Shown here: one piece after another, positions 1 through 10,602 of the stretch | How the letters are laid out: every line of letters starts with the position of its first letter | How positions within the stretch are numbered: the stretch's first letter is position 1 | Assembly: GCA_032718475.1 (NCBI GenBank) | Contig: JAUCBJ010008846.1 | Span: 1 to 64,000, forward strand | Source of the DNA: Nemertoderma westbladi | Lineage: Eukaryota; Xenacoelomorpha; Nemertodermatida; Nemertodermatidae | Length of the DNA: 64,000 nucleotides | Direction of reading: 5' to 3' | Made by a program: the position numbers and the translations under genes | The notes under the pieces: generated by a model | Database searches by the model: none | What the model saw: the letters and a program-made list of their open reading frames with translations, nothing else | Told to the model about the DNA's origin: nothing

Positions 1-117
1 CAACTCCCTACTCCAATACTACAGCCAATCGGATTGCAGTATTATTTTGTAAAGGCCTTGTTGCAGCTTACTAATGTTGTGATGTCTTGGTATGGAAGCC
101 TTGGGGATAGGTCCCAT

Positions 118-123
118 TTTATT
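118..123 (-). terminator. Candidate poly(A) signal for the minus-strand frames
   Basis: AATAAA on the minus strand, about 110 bp past the stop of the 145-residue frame, repeated in every copy. The motif alone is common in AT-rich DNA. Confidence 0.3.
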
Positions 124-231
124 CAACCAATGGGGATCGAGAATTCCCTTGTGATGTTCCCTGCTTGTAGTATTATCTTTTATAAACATATACTTTTATA
201 AGTTTATAAAATAATATCAAATATTTGTAGA

Positions 232-669
232 TCATGTAGATTTTGGTTTTAGGGGTTTAGATTTCTGGGCTGTATGTTTTCGTACGTAAATGGATAGTGG
301 GACATTCTCGGAGGATGTACTGCTGGGGGAAGATGGATCTGAAGAGAAATCGGAATGTGGAAGTTCTAGTTGGGTTGGGGTTAAAGAAGAAGGGCCAGAG
401 GGAACAATCGGTACTGAGGAAGGTAACTGATGGACGTTTGGGACACTGGGATATGAATGCTCACCGTAAAGGTCTCTGTTGCCGGGAGGGAAGCTGGTCC
501 ATGCTACCTGTGGCGGTGGCAGGGACACGGATGCGGGCAGCGGTGCCTCCAGCTGAATGTAATCAGTCGCCACAAATGTGGCACGATCACTTCCAACAGC
601 CACAGGCACAGCTACCACCGGGTCCTCCATAAACACAGCGTCCCAGACCGAACGCAAGTCGAAGGACAT
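232..669 (-). CDS. Hypothetical 145-aa Pro/Ser-rich protein in the 2,266-bp unit
   Basis: The ATG at 669 opens a 145-residue frame on the minus strand. The N-terminal half is mixed and acidic (MSFDLRSVWDAVFME). The middle is proline-rich (SLPPPQVAW), followed by a serine-rich, probably disordered stretch (SSDPSSPSSTSS), and a basic C-terminus (KSKPLKPKST). No membrane segment or known domain is seen. A minus-strand AATAAA at 118-123 lies about 110 bp beyond the stop, so a polyadenylated transcript is possible. Copies lie at 2498-2935 (one residue changed, D to N), 4765-5202 and 7031-7468. The plus-strand frame opposite it is treated as a shadow. Confidence 0.35.
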   Translation of the reverse strand: MSFDLRSVWDAVFMEDPVVAVPVAVGSDRATFVATDYIQLEAPLPASVSLPPPQVAWTSFPPGNRDLYGEHSYPSVPNVHQLPSSVPIVPSGPSSLTPTQLELPHSDFSSDPSSPSSTSSENVPLSIYVRKHTAQKSKPLKPKST

Positions 670-946
670 CGCTAAGTGCAGGGCCAGTCAGCTGGGGTGG
701 TTGGGCCACATCAGCTAGCCCAGTTAATTGTGGCGTTTCAGCCACAATGTCCTGGCCCACTGATTGTGGCTTGGCCACCACCTTAGCCCTCGGCTTCCGC
801 AGTTTCGCTTGTCCAGATCGATCTGGGACGTCAGTAAATGACAGGGGCTGGATGGGATCGGTGATAGTCATGTATCGAATCTGTGCCGAGACCCGAGTGG
901 TCTCCCAACGGATAAGGGGAATAACTGAACTAATAAAGAAAAACAA
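587..946 (-). CDS. Open frame of 119 codons without ATG, possible internal exon
   Basis: This minus-strand frame is open for 119 codons but has no good ATG near its start. A pyrimidine-rich run ending in AG (minus strand, about 940-927) resembles a splice acceptor, so it may be an exon downstream of the 121-residue frame. The product is rich in proline, glutamine and basic residues, with the short repeat PQLTG occurring twice. Its 3' part overlaps the start of the 145-residue frame in another frame. Equivalent frames lie at 2853-3212, 5120-5479 and 7386-7745. Function unknown. Confidence 0.25.
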   Translation of the reverse strand: MFFFISSVIPLIRWETTRVSAQIRYMTITDPIQPLSFTDVPDRSGQAKLRKPRAKVVAKPQSVGQDIVAETPQLTGLADVAQPPQLTGPALSDVLRLAFGLGRCVYGGPGGSCACGCWK

Positions 947-1167
947 CTCCCTAATACAAAATTATTCGATTAGGTAAACCTCCTACATTCCGGTAACAAT
1001 CCTGCTATCGGTACCGGTACCTACCATCAAACTAATTAAGTTTATTAAACTCACTGATTTCACCGAGATTTTCTCTGCTTTAACAACCGACGTCAGATAA
1101 TACACTGTATAATGTCACCCAATATAACCAACAACCATCCAAACCAACCAGCCAACGGTTTGGTAAA

Positions 1168-1533
1168 TTACATTTCGAGTTTAATTTCTTCGATAGATTC
1201 GTCGTCCTCGCCTCGGCCTCGTAGGATTACGTATAAATTGTACATAATGCGATTAGAATGAACGGCAAACACGTTTGGAGTAACAGGTAAGGAGATGCGG
1301 ACCGAAAAAGTCAACAAAAATACGAAGGAACCACACACAAGCAATGTCATGAAGCTGTTTTGTTCAATAGCACAATCCGCCAGTCTGCAGTATGGCAGCC
1401 AGTAACAATTTAAATTTCCAACCAAATGTGTTGCTACGTTGCCACAAATCAACAAGTATATGCCTCCCATAGAAAGCATTGGTACACATTCCCATTGAAT
1501 ACATTGGTACACTTTTTTAAGGAGACGTTTCAT
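1168..1533 (-). CDS. Hypothetical 121-aa membrane protein in the 2,266-bp unit
   Basis: The ATG at 1533 has a purine at -3. The product has a basic N-terminus (MKRLLKK), a hydrophobic stretch at about residues 19-42, a second at about 62-85, and an acidic tail containing EDDESIEE. Several cysteines lie between the membrane segments. This looks like a small two-pass membrane protein. I recognise no family. Identical copies lie at 3434-3799, 5701-6066 and 7967-8332. Because the copies are nearly identical, they cannot show whether the frame is under selection. It could be the first exon of a longer minus-strand transcript that continues into the frames at 946-232, or a chance frame. Confidence 0.4.
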   Translation of the reverse strand: MKRLLKKVYQCIQWECVPMLSMGGIYLLICGNVATHLVGNLNCYWLPYCRLADCAIEQNSFMTLLVCGSFVFLLTFSVRISLPVTPNVFAVHSNRIMYNLYVILRGRGEDDESIEEIKLEM

Positions 1534-1601
1534 CCTTAGAATACATTATTGTGGAGCGTTCCAATTTAATCGAGAAACGTTTCTATTGAAGAATTAGGAA
1601 T

Positions 1602-1982
1602 CGTTCCAATTTAATTTTACGGCGAAGTTGATGGGACAAACAGCGCGAAGGCTGGGGCTAGATCTTCGCCCCCCCGGGGGCTAAAGGGGCAAGAAAAAGG
1701 CCGAAAAAACGGAACGATTCTCAGCGGTGGGTAAGAAACGGACGCGGATTGGTCGGGAGTGGGCTAAATGTAGCTTATAACTGATTCCCCGTTGGAGGTT
1801 TTGCCGACGTTGACCCTATCTGGTACACTTTTTGTCGTTTCTCATTAAGCTCAGCTTATAAAACGCGAGTGTAGTTCTTATTAGTTGTTTAGCCTCGGCT
1901 CTAGCACCTTGACGTCTTCTGATTAGTTGTTTGTCCCACCCTCGCGAAAACGAAGTAATAGTAAATTAATTGAATTGGAACG
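1602..1982. mobile_element. MITE-like inverted-repeat segment inside the unit
   Basis: CGTTCCAATTTAAT (1602-1615) is matched in inverted form at 1969-1982 with one mismatch. Just inside, TGGGACAAACA (about 1631-1641) recurs inverted within the segment at 1925-1940. The imperfect terminal repeats reach about 45 bp. A direct copy of the outer motif lies at 1557-1570. The segment is GC-richer than its flanks and contains a TATA box. It resembles a small non-autonomous DNA element captured in the satellite unit. No clear target duplication is seen. Confidence 0.45.
1857..1863 (+). promoter_or_regulatory. TATA box, plus strand
   Basis: TATAAAA lies in CTTATAAAACGCG, with a candidate start about 30 bp downstream. 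An AATAAA follows at 2061-2066. A short plus-strand transcript running antisense to the unit's frames in the next copy is possible. The spacing also resembles the U3-R part of an LTR, but no TG/CA ends were found around it. Confidence 0.35.
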
Positions 1983-4900
1983 GTTTAAAAAAAATTATGC
2001 ATATGAAAAAAATATTATTGAAATAAGTACATCTTTTGTCATCATTTATTTGTTATTAGAAATAAATTAAAATTGCATACATCCAATGTTTCTCAGATAT
2101 CTTATTTCTTAACTTCTCTATATTTGTTATATTTAATAATTCAATTATTGCATACCTTTTTTACGCTATACCAATGGTGTTAAATTACTCGTCGAATGCA
2201 TAACAGATTAAGAAAAGTAACAGGGAATCCCCTCATGTTATTATTTATGACGCGTCCAGCATAGTACAACTCCCTACTCCAATACTACAGCCAATCGGAT
2301 TGCAGTATTATTTTGTAAAGGCCTTGTTGCAGCTTACTAATGTTGTGATGTCTTGGTATGGAAGCCTTGGGGATAGGTCCCATTTTATTCAACCAATGGG
2401 GATCGAGAATTCCCTTGTGTTGTTCCCTGCTTGTAGTATTATCTTTTATAAACATATACTTTTATAAGTTTATAAAATAATATCAAATATTTGTAGATCA
2501 TGTAGATTTTGGTTTTAGGGGTTTAGATTTCTGGGCTGTATGTTTTCGTACGTAAATGGATAGTGGGACATTCTCGGAGGATGTACTGCTGGGGGAAGAT
2601 GGATCTGAAGAGAAATCGGAATGTGGAAGTTCTAGTTGGGTTGGGGTTAAAGAAGAAGGGCCAGAGGGAACAATCGGTACTGAGGAAGGTAACTGATGGA
2701 CGTTTGGGACACTGGGATATGAATGCTCACCGTAAAGGTCTCTGTTGCCGGGAGGGAAGCTGGTCCATGCTACCTGTGGCGGTGGCAGGGACACGGATGC
2801 GGGCAGCGGTGCCTCCAGCTGAATGTAATCAGTCGCCACAAATGTGGCACGATCACTTCCAACAGCCACAGGCACAGCTACCACCGGGTCCTCCATAAAC
2901 ACAGCGTCCCAGACCGAACGCAAGTTGAAGGACATCGCTAAGTGCAGGGCCAGTCAGCTGGGGTGGTTGGGCCACATCAGCTAGCCCAGTTAATTGTGGC
3001 GTTTCAGCCACAATGTCCTGGCCCACTGATTGTGGCTTGGCCACCACCTTAGCCCTCGGCTTCCGCAGTTTCGCTTGTCCAGATCGATCTGGGACGTCAG
3101 TAAATGACAGGGGCTGGATGGGATCGGTGATAGTCATGTATCGAATCTGTGCCGAGACCCGAGTGGTCTCCCAACGGATAAGGGGAATAACTGAACTAAT
3201 AAAGAAAAACAACTCCCTAATACAAAATTATTCGATTAGGTAAACCTCCTACATTCCGGTAACAATCCTGCTATCGGTACCGGTACCTACCATCAAACTA
3301 ATTAAGTTTATTAAACTCACTGATTTCACCGAGATTTTCTCTGCTTTAACAACCGACGTCAGATAATACACTGTATAATGTCACCCAATATAACCAACAA
3401 CCATCCAAACCAACCAGCCAACGGTTTGGTAAATTACATTTCGAGTTTAATTTCTTCGATAGATTCGTCGTCCTCGCCTCGGCCTCGTAGGATTACGTAT
3501 AAATTGTACATAATGCGATTAGAATGAACGGCAAACACGTTTGGAGTAACAGGTAAGGAGATGCGGACCGAAAAAGTCAACAAAAATACGAAGGAACCAC
3601 ACACAAGCAATGTCATGAAGCTGTTTTGTTCAATAGCACAATCCGCCAGTCTGCAGTATGGCAGCCAGTAACAATTTAAATTTCCAACCAAATGTGTTGC
3701 TACGTTGCCACAAATCAACAAGTATATGCCTCCCATAGAAAGCATTGGTACACATTCCCATTGAATACATTGGTACACTTTTTTAAGGAGACGTTTCATC
3801 CTTAGAATACATTATTGTGGAGCGTTCCAATTTAATCGAGAAACGTTTCTATTGAAGAATTAGGAATCGTTCCAATTTAATTTTACGGCGAAGTTGATGG
3901 GACAAACAGCGCGAAGGCTGGGGCTAGATCTTCGCCCCCCCCGGGGGCTAAAGGGGCAAGAAAAAGGCCGAAAAAACGGAACGATTCTCAGCGGTGGGTA
4001 AGAAACGGACGCGGATTGGTCGGGAGTGGGCTAAATGTAGCTTATAACTGATTCCCCGTTGGAGGTTTTGCCGACGTTGACCCTATCTGGTACACTTTTT
4101 GTCGTTTCTCATTAAGCTCAGCTTATAAAACGCGAGTGTAGTTCTTATTAGTTGTTTAGCCTCGGCTCTAGCACCTTGACGTCTTCTGATTAGTTGTTTG
4201 TCCCACCCTCGCGAAAACGAAGTAATAGTAAATTAATTGAATTGGAACGGTTTAAAAAAAATTATGCATATGAAAAAAATATTATTGAAATAAGTACATC
4301 TTTTGTCATCATTTATTTGTTATTAGAAATAAATTAAAATTGCATACATCCAATGTTTCTCAGATATCTTATTTCTTAACTTCTCTATATTTGTTATATT
4401 TAATAATTCAATTATTGCATACCTTTTTTACGCTATACCAATGGTGTTAAATTACTCGTCGAATGCATAACAGATTAAGAAAAGTAACAGGGAATCCCCT
4501 CATGTTATTATTTATGACGCGTCCAGCATAGTACAACTCCCTACTCCAATACTACAGCCAATCGGATTGCAGTATTATTTTGTAAAGGCCTTGTTGCAGC
4601 TTACTAATGTTGTGATGTCTTGGTATGGAAGCCTTGGGGATAGGTCCCATTTTATTCAACCAATGGGGATCGAGAATTCCCTTGTGTTGTTCCCTGCTTG
4701 TAGTATTATCTTTTATAAACATATACTTTTATAAGTTTATAAAATAATATCAAATATTTGTAGATCATGTAGATTTTGGTTTTAGGGGTTTAGATTTCTG
4801 GGCTGTATGTTTTCGTACGTAAATGGATAGTGGGACATTCTCGGAGGATGTACTGCTGGGGGAAGATGGATCTGAAGAGAAATCGGAATGTGGAAGTTCT

Positions 4901-7900
4901 AGTTGGGTTGGGGTTAAAGAAGAAGGGCCAGAGGGAACAATCGGTACTGAGGAAGGTAACTGATGGACGTTTGGGACACTGGGATATGAATGCTCACCGT
5001 AAAGGTCTCTGTTGCCGGGAGGGAAGCTGGTCCATGCTACCTGTGGCGGTGGCAGGGACACGGATGCGGGCAGCGGTGCCTCCAGCTGAATGTAATCAGT
5101 CGCCACAAATGTGGCACGATCACTTCCAACAGCCACAGGCACAGCTACCACCGGGTCCTCCATAAACACAGCGTCCCAGACCGAACGCAAGTCGAAGGAC
5201 ATCGCTAAGTGCAGGGCCAGTCAGCTGGGGTGGTTGGGCCACATCAGCTAGCCCAGTTAATTGTGGCGTTTCAGCCACAATGTCCTGGCCCACTGATTGT
5301 GGCTTGGCCACCACCTTAGCCCTCGGCTTCCGCAGTTTCGCTTGTCCAGATCGATCTGGGACGTCAGTAAATGACAGGGGCTGGATGGGATCGGTGATAG
5401 TCATGTATCGAATCTGTGCCGAGACCCGAGTGGTCTCCCAACGGATAAGGGGAATAACTGAACTAATAAAGAAAAACAACTCCCTAATACAAAATTATTC
5501 GATTAGGTAAACCTCCTACATTCCGGTAACAATCCTGCTATCGGTACCGGTACCTACCATCAAACTAATTAAGTTTATTAAACTCACTGATTTCACCGAG
5601 ATTTTCTCTGCTTTAACAACCGACGTCAGATAATACACTGTATAATGTCACCCAATATAACCAACAACCATCCAAACCAACCAGCCAACGGTTTGGTAAA
5701 TTACATTTCGAGTTTAATTTCTTCGATAGATTCGTCGTCCTCGCCTCGGCCTCGTAGGATTACGTATAAATTGTACATAATGCGATTAGAATGAACGGCA
5801 AACACGTTTGGAGTAACAGGTAAGGAGATGCGGACCGAAAAAGTCAACAAAAATACGAAGGAACCACACACAAGCAATGTCATGAAGCTGTTTTGTTCAA
5901 TAGCACAATCCGCCAGTCTGCAGTATGGCAGCCAGTAACAATTTAAATTTCCAACCAAATGTGTTGCTACGTTGCCACAAATCAACAAGTATATGCCTCC
6001 CATAGAAAGCATTGGTACACATTCCCATTGAATACATTGGTACACTTTTTTAAGGAGACGTTTCATCCTTAGAATACATTATTGTGGAGCGTTCCAATTT
6101 AATCGAGAAACGTTTCTATTGAAGAATTAGGAATCGTTCCAATTTAATTTTACGGCGAAGTTGATGGGACAAACAGCGCGAAGGCTGGGGCTAGATCTTC
6201 GCCCCCCCGGGGGCTAAAGGGGCAAGAAAAAGGCCGAAAAAACGGAACGATTCTCAGCGGTGGGTAAGAAACGGACGCGGATTGGTCGGGAGTGGGCTAA
6301 ATGTAGCTTATAACTGATTCCCCGTTGGAGGTTTTGCCGACGTTGACCCTATCTGGTACACTTTTTGTCGTTTCTCATTAAGCTCAGCTTATAAAACGCG
6401 AGTGTAGTTCTTATTAGTTGTTTAGCCTCGGCTCTAGCACCTTGACGTCTTCTGATTAGTTGTTTGTCCCACCCTCGCGAAAACGAAGTAATAGTAAATT
6501 AATTGAATTGGAACGGTTTAAAAAAAATTATGCATATGAAAAAAATATTATTGAAATAAGTACATCTTTTGTCATCATTTATTTGTTATTAGAAATAAAT
6601 TAAAATTGCATACATCCAATGTTTCTCAGATATCTTATTTCTTAACTTCTCTATATTTGTTATATTTAATAATTCAATTATTGCATACCTTTTTTACGCT
6701 ATACCAATGGTGTTAAATTACTCGTCGAATGCATAACAGATTAAGAAAAGTAACAGGGAATCCCCTCATGTTATTATTTATGACGCGTCCAGCATAGTAC
6801 AACTCCCTACTCCAATACTACAGCCAATCGGATTGCAGTATTATTTTGTAAAGGCCTTGTTGCAGCTTACTAATGTTGTGATGTCTTGGTATGGAAGCCT
6901 TGGGGATAGGTCCCATTTTATTCAACCAATGGGGATCGAGAATTCCCTTGTGTTGTTCCCTGCTTGTAGTATTATCTTTTATAAACATATACTTTTATAA
7001 GTTTATAAAATAATATCAAATATTTGTAGATCATGTAGATTTTGGTTTTAGGGGTTTAGATTTCTGGGCTGTATGTTTTCGTACGTAAATGGATAGTGGG
7101 ACATTCTCGGAGGATGTACTGCTGGGGGAAGATGGATCTGAAGAGAAATCGGAATGTGGAAGTTCTAGTTGGGTTGGGGTTAAAGAAGAAGGGCCAGAGG
7201 GAACAATCGGTACTGAGGAAGGTAACTGATGGACGTTTGGGACACTGGGATATGAATGCTCACCGTAAAGGTCTCTGTTGCCGGGAGGGAAGCTGGTCCA
7301 TGCTACCTGTGGCGGTGGCAGGGACACGGATGCGGGCAGCGGTGCCTCCAGCTGAATGTAATCAGTCGCCACAAATGTGGCACGATCACTTCCAACAGCC
7401 ACAGGCACAGCTACCACCGGGTCCTCCATAAACACAGCGTCCCAGACCGAACGCAAGTCGAAGGACATCGCTAAGTGCAGGGCCAGTCAGCTGGGGTGGT
7501 TGGGCCACATCAGCTAGCCCAGTTAATTGTGGCGTTTCAGCCACAATGTCCTGGCCCACTGATTGTGGCTTGGCCACCACCTTAGCCCTCGGCTTCCGCA
7601 GTTTCGCTTGTCCAGATCGATCTGGGACGTCAGTAAATGACAGGGGCTGGATGGGATCGGTGATAGTCATGTATCGAATCTGTGCCGAGACCCGAGTGGT
7701 CTCCCAACGGATAAGGGGAATAACTGAACTAATAAAGAAAAACAACTCCCTAATACAAAATTATTCGATTAGGTAAACCTCCTACATTCCGGTAACAATC
7801 CTGCTATCGGTACCGGTACCTACCATCAAACTAATTAAGTTTATTAAACTCACTGATTTCACCGAGATTTTCTCTGCTTTAACAACCGACGTCAGATAAT

Positions 7901-8446
7901 ACACTGTATAATGTCACCCAATATAACCAACAACCATCCAAACCAACCAGCCAACGGTTTGGTAAATTACATTTCGAGTTTAATTTCTTCGATAGATTCG
8001 TCGTCCTCGCCTCGGCCTCGTAGGATTACGTATAAATTGTACATAATGCGATTAGAATGAACGGCAAACACGTTTGGAGTAACAGGTAAGGAGATGCGGA
8101 CCGAAAAAGTCAACAAAAATACGAAGGAACCACACACAAGCAATGTCATGAAGCTGTTTTGTTCAATAGCACAATCCGCCAGTCTGCAGTATGGCAGCCA
8201 GTAACAATTTAAATTTCCAACCAAATGTGTTGCTACGTTGCCACAAATCAACAAGTATATGCCTCCCATAGAAAGCATTGGTACACATTCCCATTGAATA
8301 CATTGGTACACTTTTTTAAGGAGACGTTTCATCCTTAGAATACATTATTGTGGAGCGTTCCAATTTAATCGAGAAACGTTTCTATTGAAGAATTAGGAAT
8401 CGTTCCAATTTAATTTTACGGCGAAGTTGATGGGACAAACAGCGCG

Positions 8447-8650
8447 AAGACGCTTGGTACTATACTGTACATTTAACAGGCCAAGACGCTTGGTACTATA
8501 CTGTACATTTAACAGGCCAAGACGCTTGGTACTATACTGTACATTTAACAGGCCAAGACGCTTGGTACTATACTGTACATTTAACAGGCCAAGACGCTTG
8601 GTACTATACTGTACATTTAACAGGCCAAGACGCTTGGTACTATACTGTAC
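8447..8650. repeat. 36-bp minisatellite, about 5.7 copies
   Basis: The unit begins AAGACGCTTGGTACTATACT and ends CAGGCC. Five copies are perfect and the sixth is cut after about 24 bp. Since 36 is divisible by three, it gives an open frame of a repeated 12-residue peptide, which I regard as a by-product. It starts exactly where the fourth 2,266-bp copy stops. Confidence 0.95.
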
Positions 8651-8872
8651 TATACTGCTTGGTACATTTAAAAGTAAACATATCGCTAGACATGGTTATG
8701 GCCTACATTCATTGAATTATTATAGGCCTGATATGTTAATTTTTTAATTAAATAGCTTAATTATTCAAAATTAAACTTATATTTAAAAAAATGGCTTTAT
8801 AAGAAATAATTATTACACCATGGTTATGTGAGTATAGTTTACATTGTTTACAAACAATAATTTTATTTTCAG
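8651..8872 (+). other. AT-rich intron end before receptor exon
   Basis: No gene is seen. It ends in a pyrimidine-rich tract and AG at 8871-8872, the acceptor for the exon beginning at 8873. Confidence 0.6.
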
Positions 8873-9098
8873 ACTTCCACTGTGCCACTCTATAAACAAA
8901 TGTGGGACTACATGTCAACACATAAAGACGAGGTATTTGTGAAAAATTTGGATGAAGGCATTGCGAAGGTAACCAAAGGGGATTATGCATATCTCGGCGA
9001 ATCGTCTATGTTGGACTACCCTCTAAGCACAAACTGCGAACTCACAACTATTGGAACGCCGCTGGATCAGAAATTTTATGGATTTGCTTTACAAAAAC
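8873..9098 (+). CDS. Ionotropic glutamate receptor, exon for the S2 ligand lobe
   Basis: The exon encodes about 75 residues running from YKQMWDYMSTHKDEVFVKN through DYAYLGESSMLDY and NCELTTIGTPLD to FYGFALQK. This is the S2 half of the glutamate-binding clamshell of AMPA/kainate-type receptors. The Glu in GESS matches the residue that binds the ligand amino group. The acceptor is TTTTATTTTCAG at 8872 and the donor is GTGAGA at 9099. The exon ends after the first base of a codon, matching the phase of the exon at 12256. Exons for the N-terminal domain, S1 and M1-M3 must lie to the left, beyond the 2,266-bp array or outside the window. Confidence 0.9.
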
Positions 9099-9266
9099 GT
9101 GAGAAAGCGTTTTTTTATTTAGCGATTTGTTTAAAATTTATTTGGATTTGAATGCATGCCTGTGTCGGTGTACAACAAAATTGGTTATTTATGGCAATGC
9201 AATCTCTACATGGGTTATTAGTATTACAACTGATGACGACTCCAGATCTCTCGATAGACCTGTATA

Positions 9267-9330
9267 TGGGGCGCCGTGGGCTTTAAAATTTTGAAAATGT
9301 CGACGACTGGTTTAGATTCTCGGCTTAAAT
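9267..9330 (+). repeat. Left terminal inverted repeat of the 2.9-kb element
   Basis: About 60 bp pairs with 12118-12181 with several mismatches. Key blocks are GGGGCGCCGTGGGCTT and GGTTTAGATTCTCGG. Confidence 0.8.
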
Positions 9331-9360
9331 TTCGGCCAAGCTTACGGCTTAGATATCTAC

Positions 9361-9425
9361 AAGCAGAAATCTAGGCCGAAATCTAGGCCGAAATCTAGGC
9401 CGAAATCTAAGCCGAAATCTAAGCA
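9361..9425 (+). repeat. 12-bp tandem repeat GAAATCTAGGCC
   Basis: Five to six copies with G/A variants. Related sequence in inverted orientation sits near the right end (about 12075-12120), so it belongs to the subterminal region of the TIR element. Confidence 0.85.
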
Positions 9426-9439
9426 GAAATTAAGGCCAT

Positions 9440-9680
9440 AGGGTGAGTGAGGGAGACTTGAACCCCTAAAGTTATAATCGCTCTAAAGAACAGATAAATG
9501 AATTTTTCAACGCCGTTTTAACTTTTTCACATTAGATTTATGATTGCAATCATTATGTGAGAGTTTGAGAATTTCAACTCTTAAACTTTTTTAATTAAAC
9601 CAATTATTCGTATTTTCGAAAAAGCGCCAAGTCTCCCTCAATGGGGGGAGACTTGACACCTAGGGTGGGAGACTTGAATG
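9440..9680. repeat. Cluster of GGAGACTTGA motifs
   Basis: Three direct copies (near 9452, 9646 and 9669) and one inverted copy (near 9630) of GGAGACTTGA occur within 230 bp, inside the TIR element. No gene is seen here. Confidence 0.55.
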
Positions 9681-9819
9681 AACCCCACCTTCTTGTAAAT
9701 TCGTTCAAAAATGCATAAGAAGTGTAATAATTACATGTTCAACATGTCTATTTTCTAGTAGAGCAGAAAAATTTAAAAAAATGCGATTGTTAAATTATTA
9801 TCCAAAATTTTATACAAAT

Positions 9820-10602
9820 TTACGCAAATTTACATGCCGATACTAGTAGTCGTAGTAGTAGTAGTAGAAATAAATTGGCGCAGGCGACGGAAAAGGTGAT
9901 CCATGAACCATTTACAGTGTCTTCCAACTTTATTAATTCGAGTGGTTTCACTGGGTTAATACTTCCATAGGTGCCAACTCTAAAATTGAACCCAAAGTAA
10001 TAAGAGACTTTATTGCTGTAAAAGCAGGTGAGCTCATTCAATTTCTCGCCGAAAGCGAGAACATCCTTGGAGAAAAGTTTAAAGAAACGAGTCTCCTCTT
10101 CCTCGGTCGGAGTCGAGGAGTTCCAGATGAGAAGAAGAATCGAGTTTGCGATACTATGAAAATCGAATAAGCGGTCATCGGAGAAGAAGGAGGTTACGAG
10201 AGTGATTAAACCCAGTAAACGATTTGCGATGTCTTGGTTGATGTTTTCTCGAATAAAATCGACTATACTAGTTGGAATCGTAAACGTCTCGGGCGAAGTA
10301 GTTAGATTGAACGTTATTTTGTTGGCCCTTTTTAAAAGTTTGAAACCGTGGTTGGAGGAATGAAGTTTATTATCGTTGAGGGTTTGATATTGTCCATCGT
10401 GAAGTTCGTAGCAGGCGCGGAAAATAAAGTGCGCGTAGTTTGCCGGAATCGGACTGGGTTGGTTTAAGGTTGTATTTATCGTTAGCGGAAAGAGTTTGTT
10501 TGCCGAATCGAAATAGAGGCCAAACGACTTGTCTAGTAGCATAAACTGATTTTCGCTGCAAACCAATTCGTTGTTTGAATAGCTGATTTCTGAATGTGCC
10601 AT
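9820..10602 (-). CDS. Orphan 260-aa frame inside the TIR element
   Basis: An ATG at 10602 opens 260 codons. The body is a normal-looking globular sequence with a run of helix-like hydrophobic segments (such as LLGLITLVTSFF and ANSILLLIW) and an acidic patch TEEEE. No signal peptide, transposase DDE/DDD motif or zinc finger is recognised. The last 15 or so residues, with a poly-leucine run, are encoded by the TAG repeats of a LINE 3' tail at 9832-9867, so the natural C-terminus has been replaced. Upstream are only AT-rich sequences and an AAT microsatellite. It may be a captured gene or a divergent transposon protein; function unknown. Confidence 0.5.
   Translation of the reverse strand: MAHSEISYSNNELVCSENQFMLLDKSFGLYFDSANKLFPLTINTTLNQPSPIPANYAHFIFRACYELHDGQYQTLNDNKLHSSNHGFKLLKRANKITFNLTTSPETFTIPTSIVDFIRENINQDIANRLLGLITLVTSFFSDDRLFDFHSIANSILLLIWNSSTPTEEEETRFFKLFSKDVLAFGEKLNELTCFYSNKVSYYFGFNFRVGTYGSINPVKPLELIKLEDTVNGSWITFSVACANLFLLLLLRLLVSACKFA
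9832..9867 (+). mobile_element. LINE 3' tail fragment
   Basis: ATGCCGATACTAGTAGT followed by further TAG repeats matches the 3' end of the full LINE copy (ATGCCGATCCTAGTAGTAG, about 27080-27109). Only the last 35 bp or so are present. No clear target duplication is seen. Confidence 0.6.

Larger units (their letters stand above)
1..8449. repeat. 2,266-bp tandem array, four copies
   Basis: Copies begin at 1, 2267, 4534 and 6800. Period is 2,266 bp, or 2,267 in copy 2, which has one extra C in a C-run near 3937. The fourth copy stops at 8449, about 1,650 bp into the unit, where a 36-bp minisatellite takes over. Copies are almost identical: the differences I see are an A/T near 141, a C/T that changes one residue of the 145-residue frame in copy 2, and the C-run length. 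Such identity means very recent amplification or strong homogenisation. The left end lies outside the window. Each unit carries minus-strand frames and a MITE-like inverted repeat, listed for copy 1. I do not recognise the unit as rDNA, histone or snRNA repeats. Confidence 0.97.

Noticed and set aside
297-632. Plus-strand 111-codon frame in the 2,266-bp unit
   Set aside because: It lies opposite the 145-residue frame, its composition looks like a complementary shadow, and no other evidence favours it.
1557-2266. Plus-strand LTR inside the 2,266-bp unit
   Set aside because: TATA and AATAAA are spaced suitably, but no TG/CA ends, primer site or polypurine tract were found, and the frames run the other way.
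1-8449. Tandemly integrated viral genome
   Set aside because: No replication, capsid or polymerase domain is visible in the unit; this stays only a hypothesis.
8427-8747. 106-codon frame with a repeated 12-residue peptide
   Set aside because: It is produced by the 36-bp minisatellite and has no other support.
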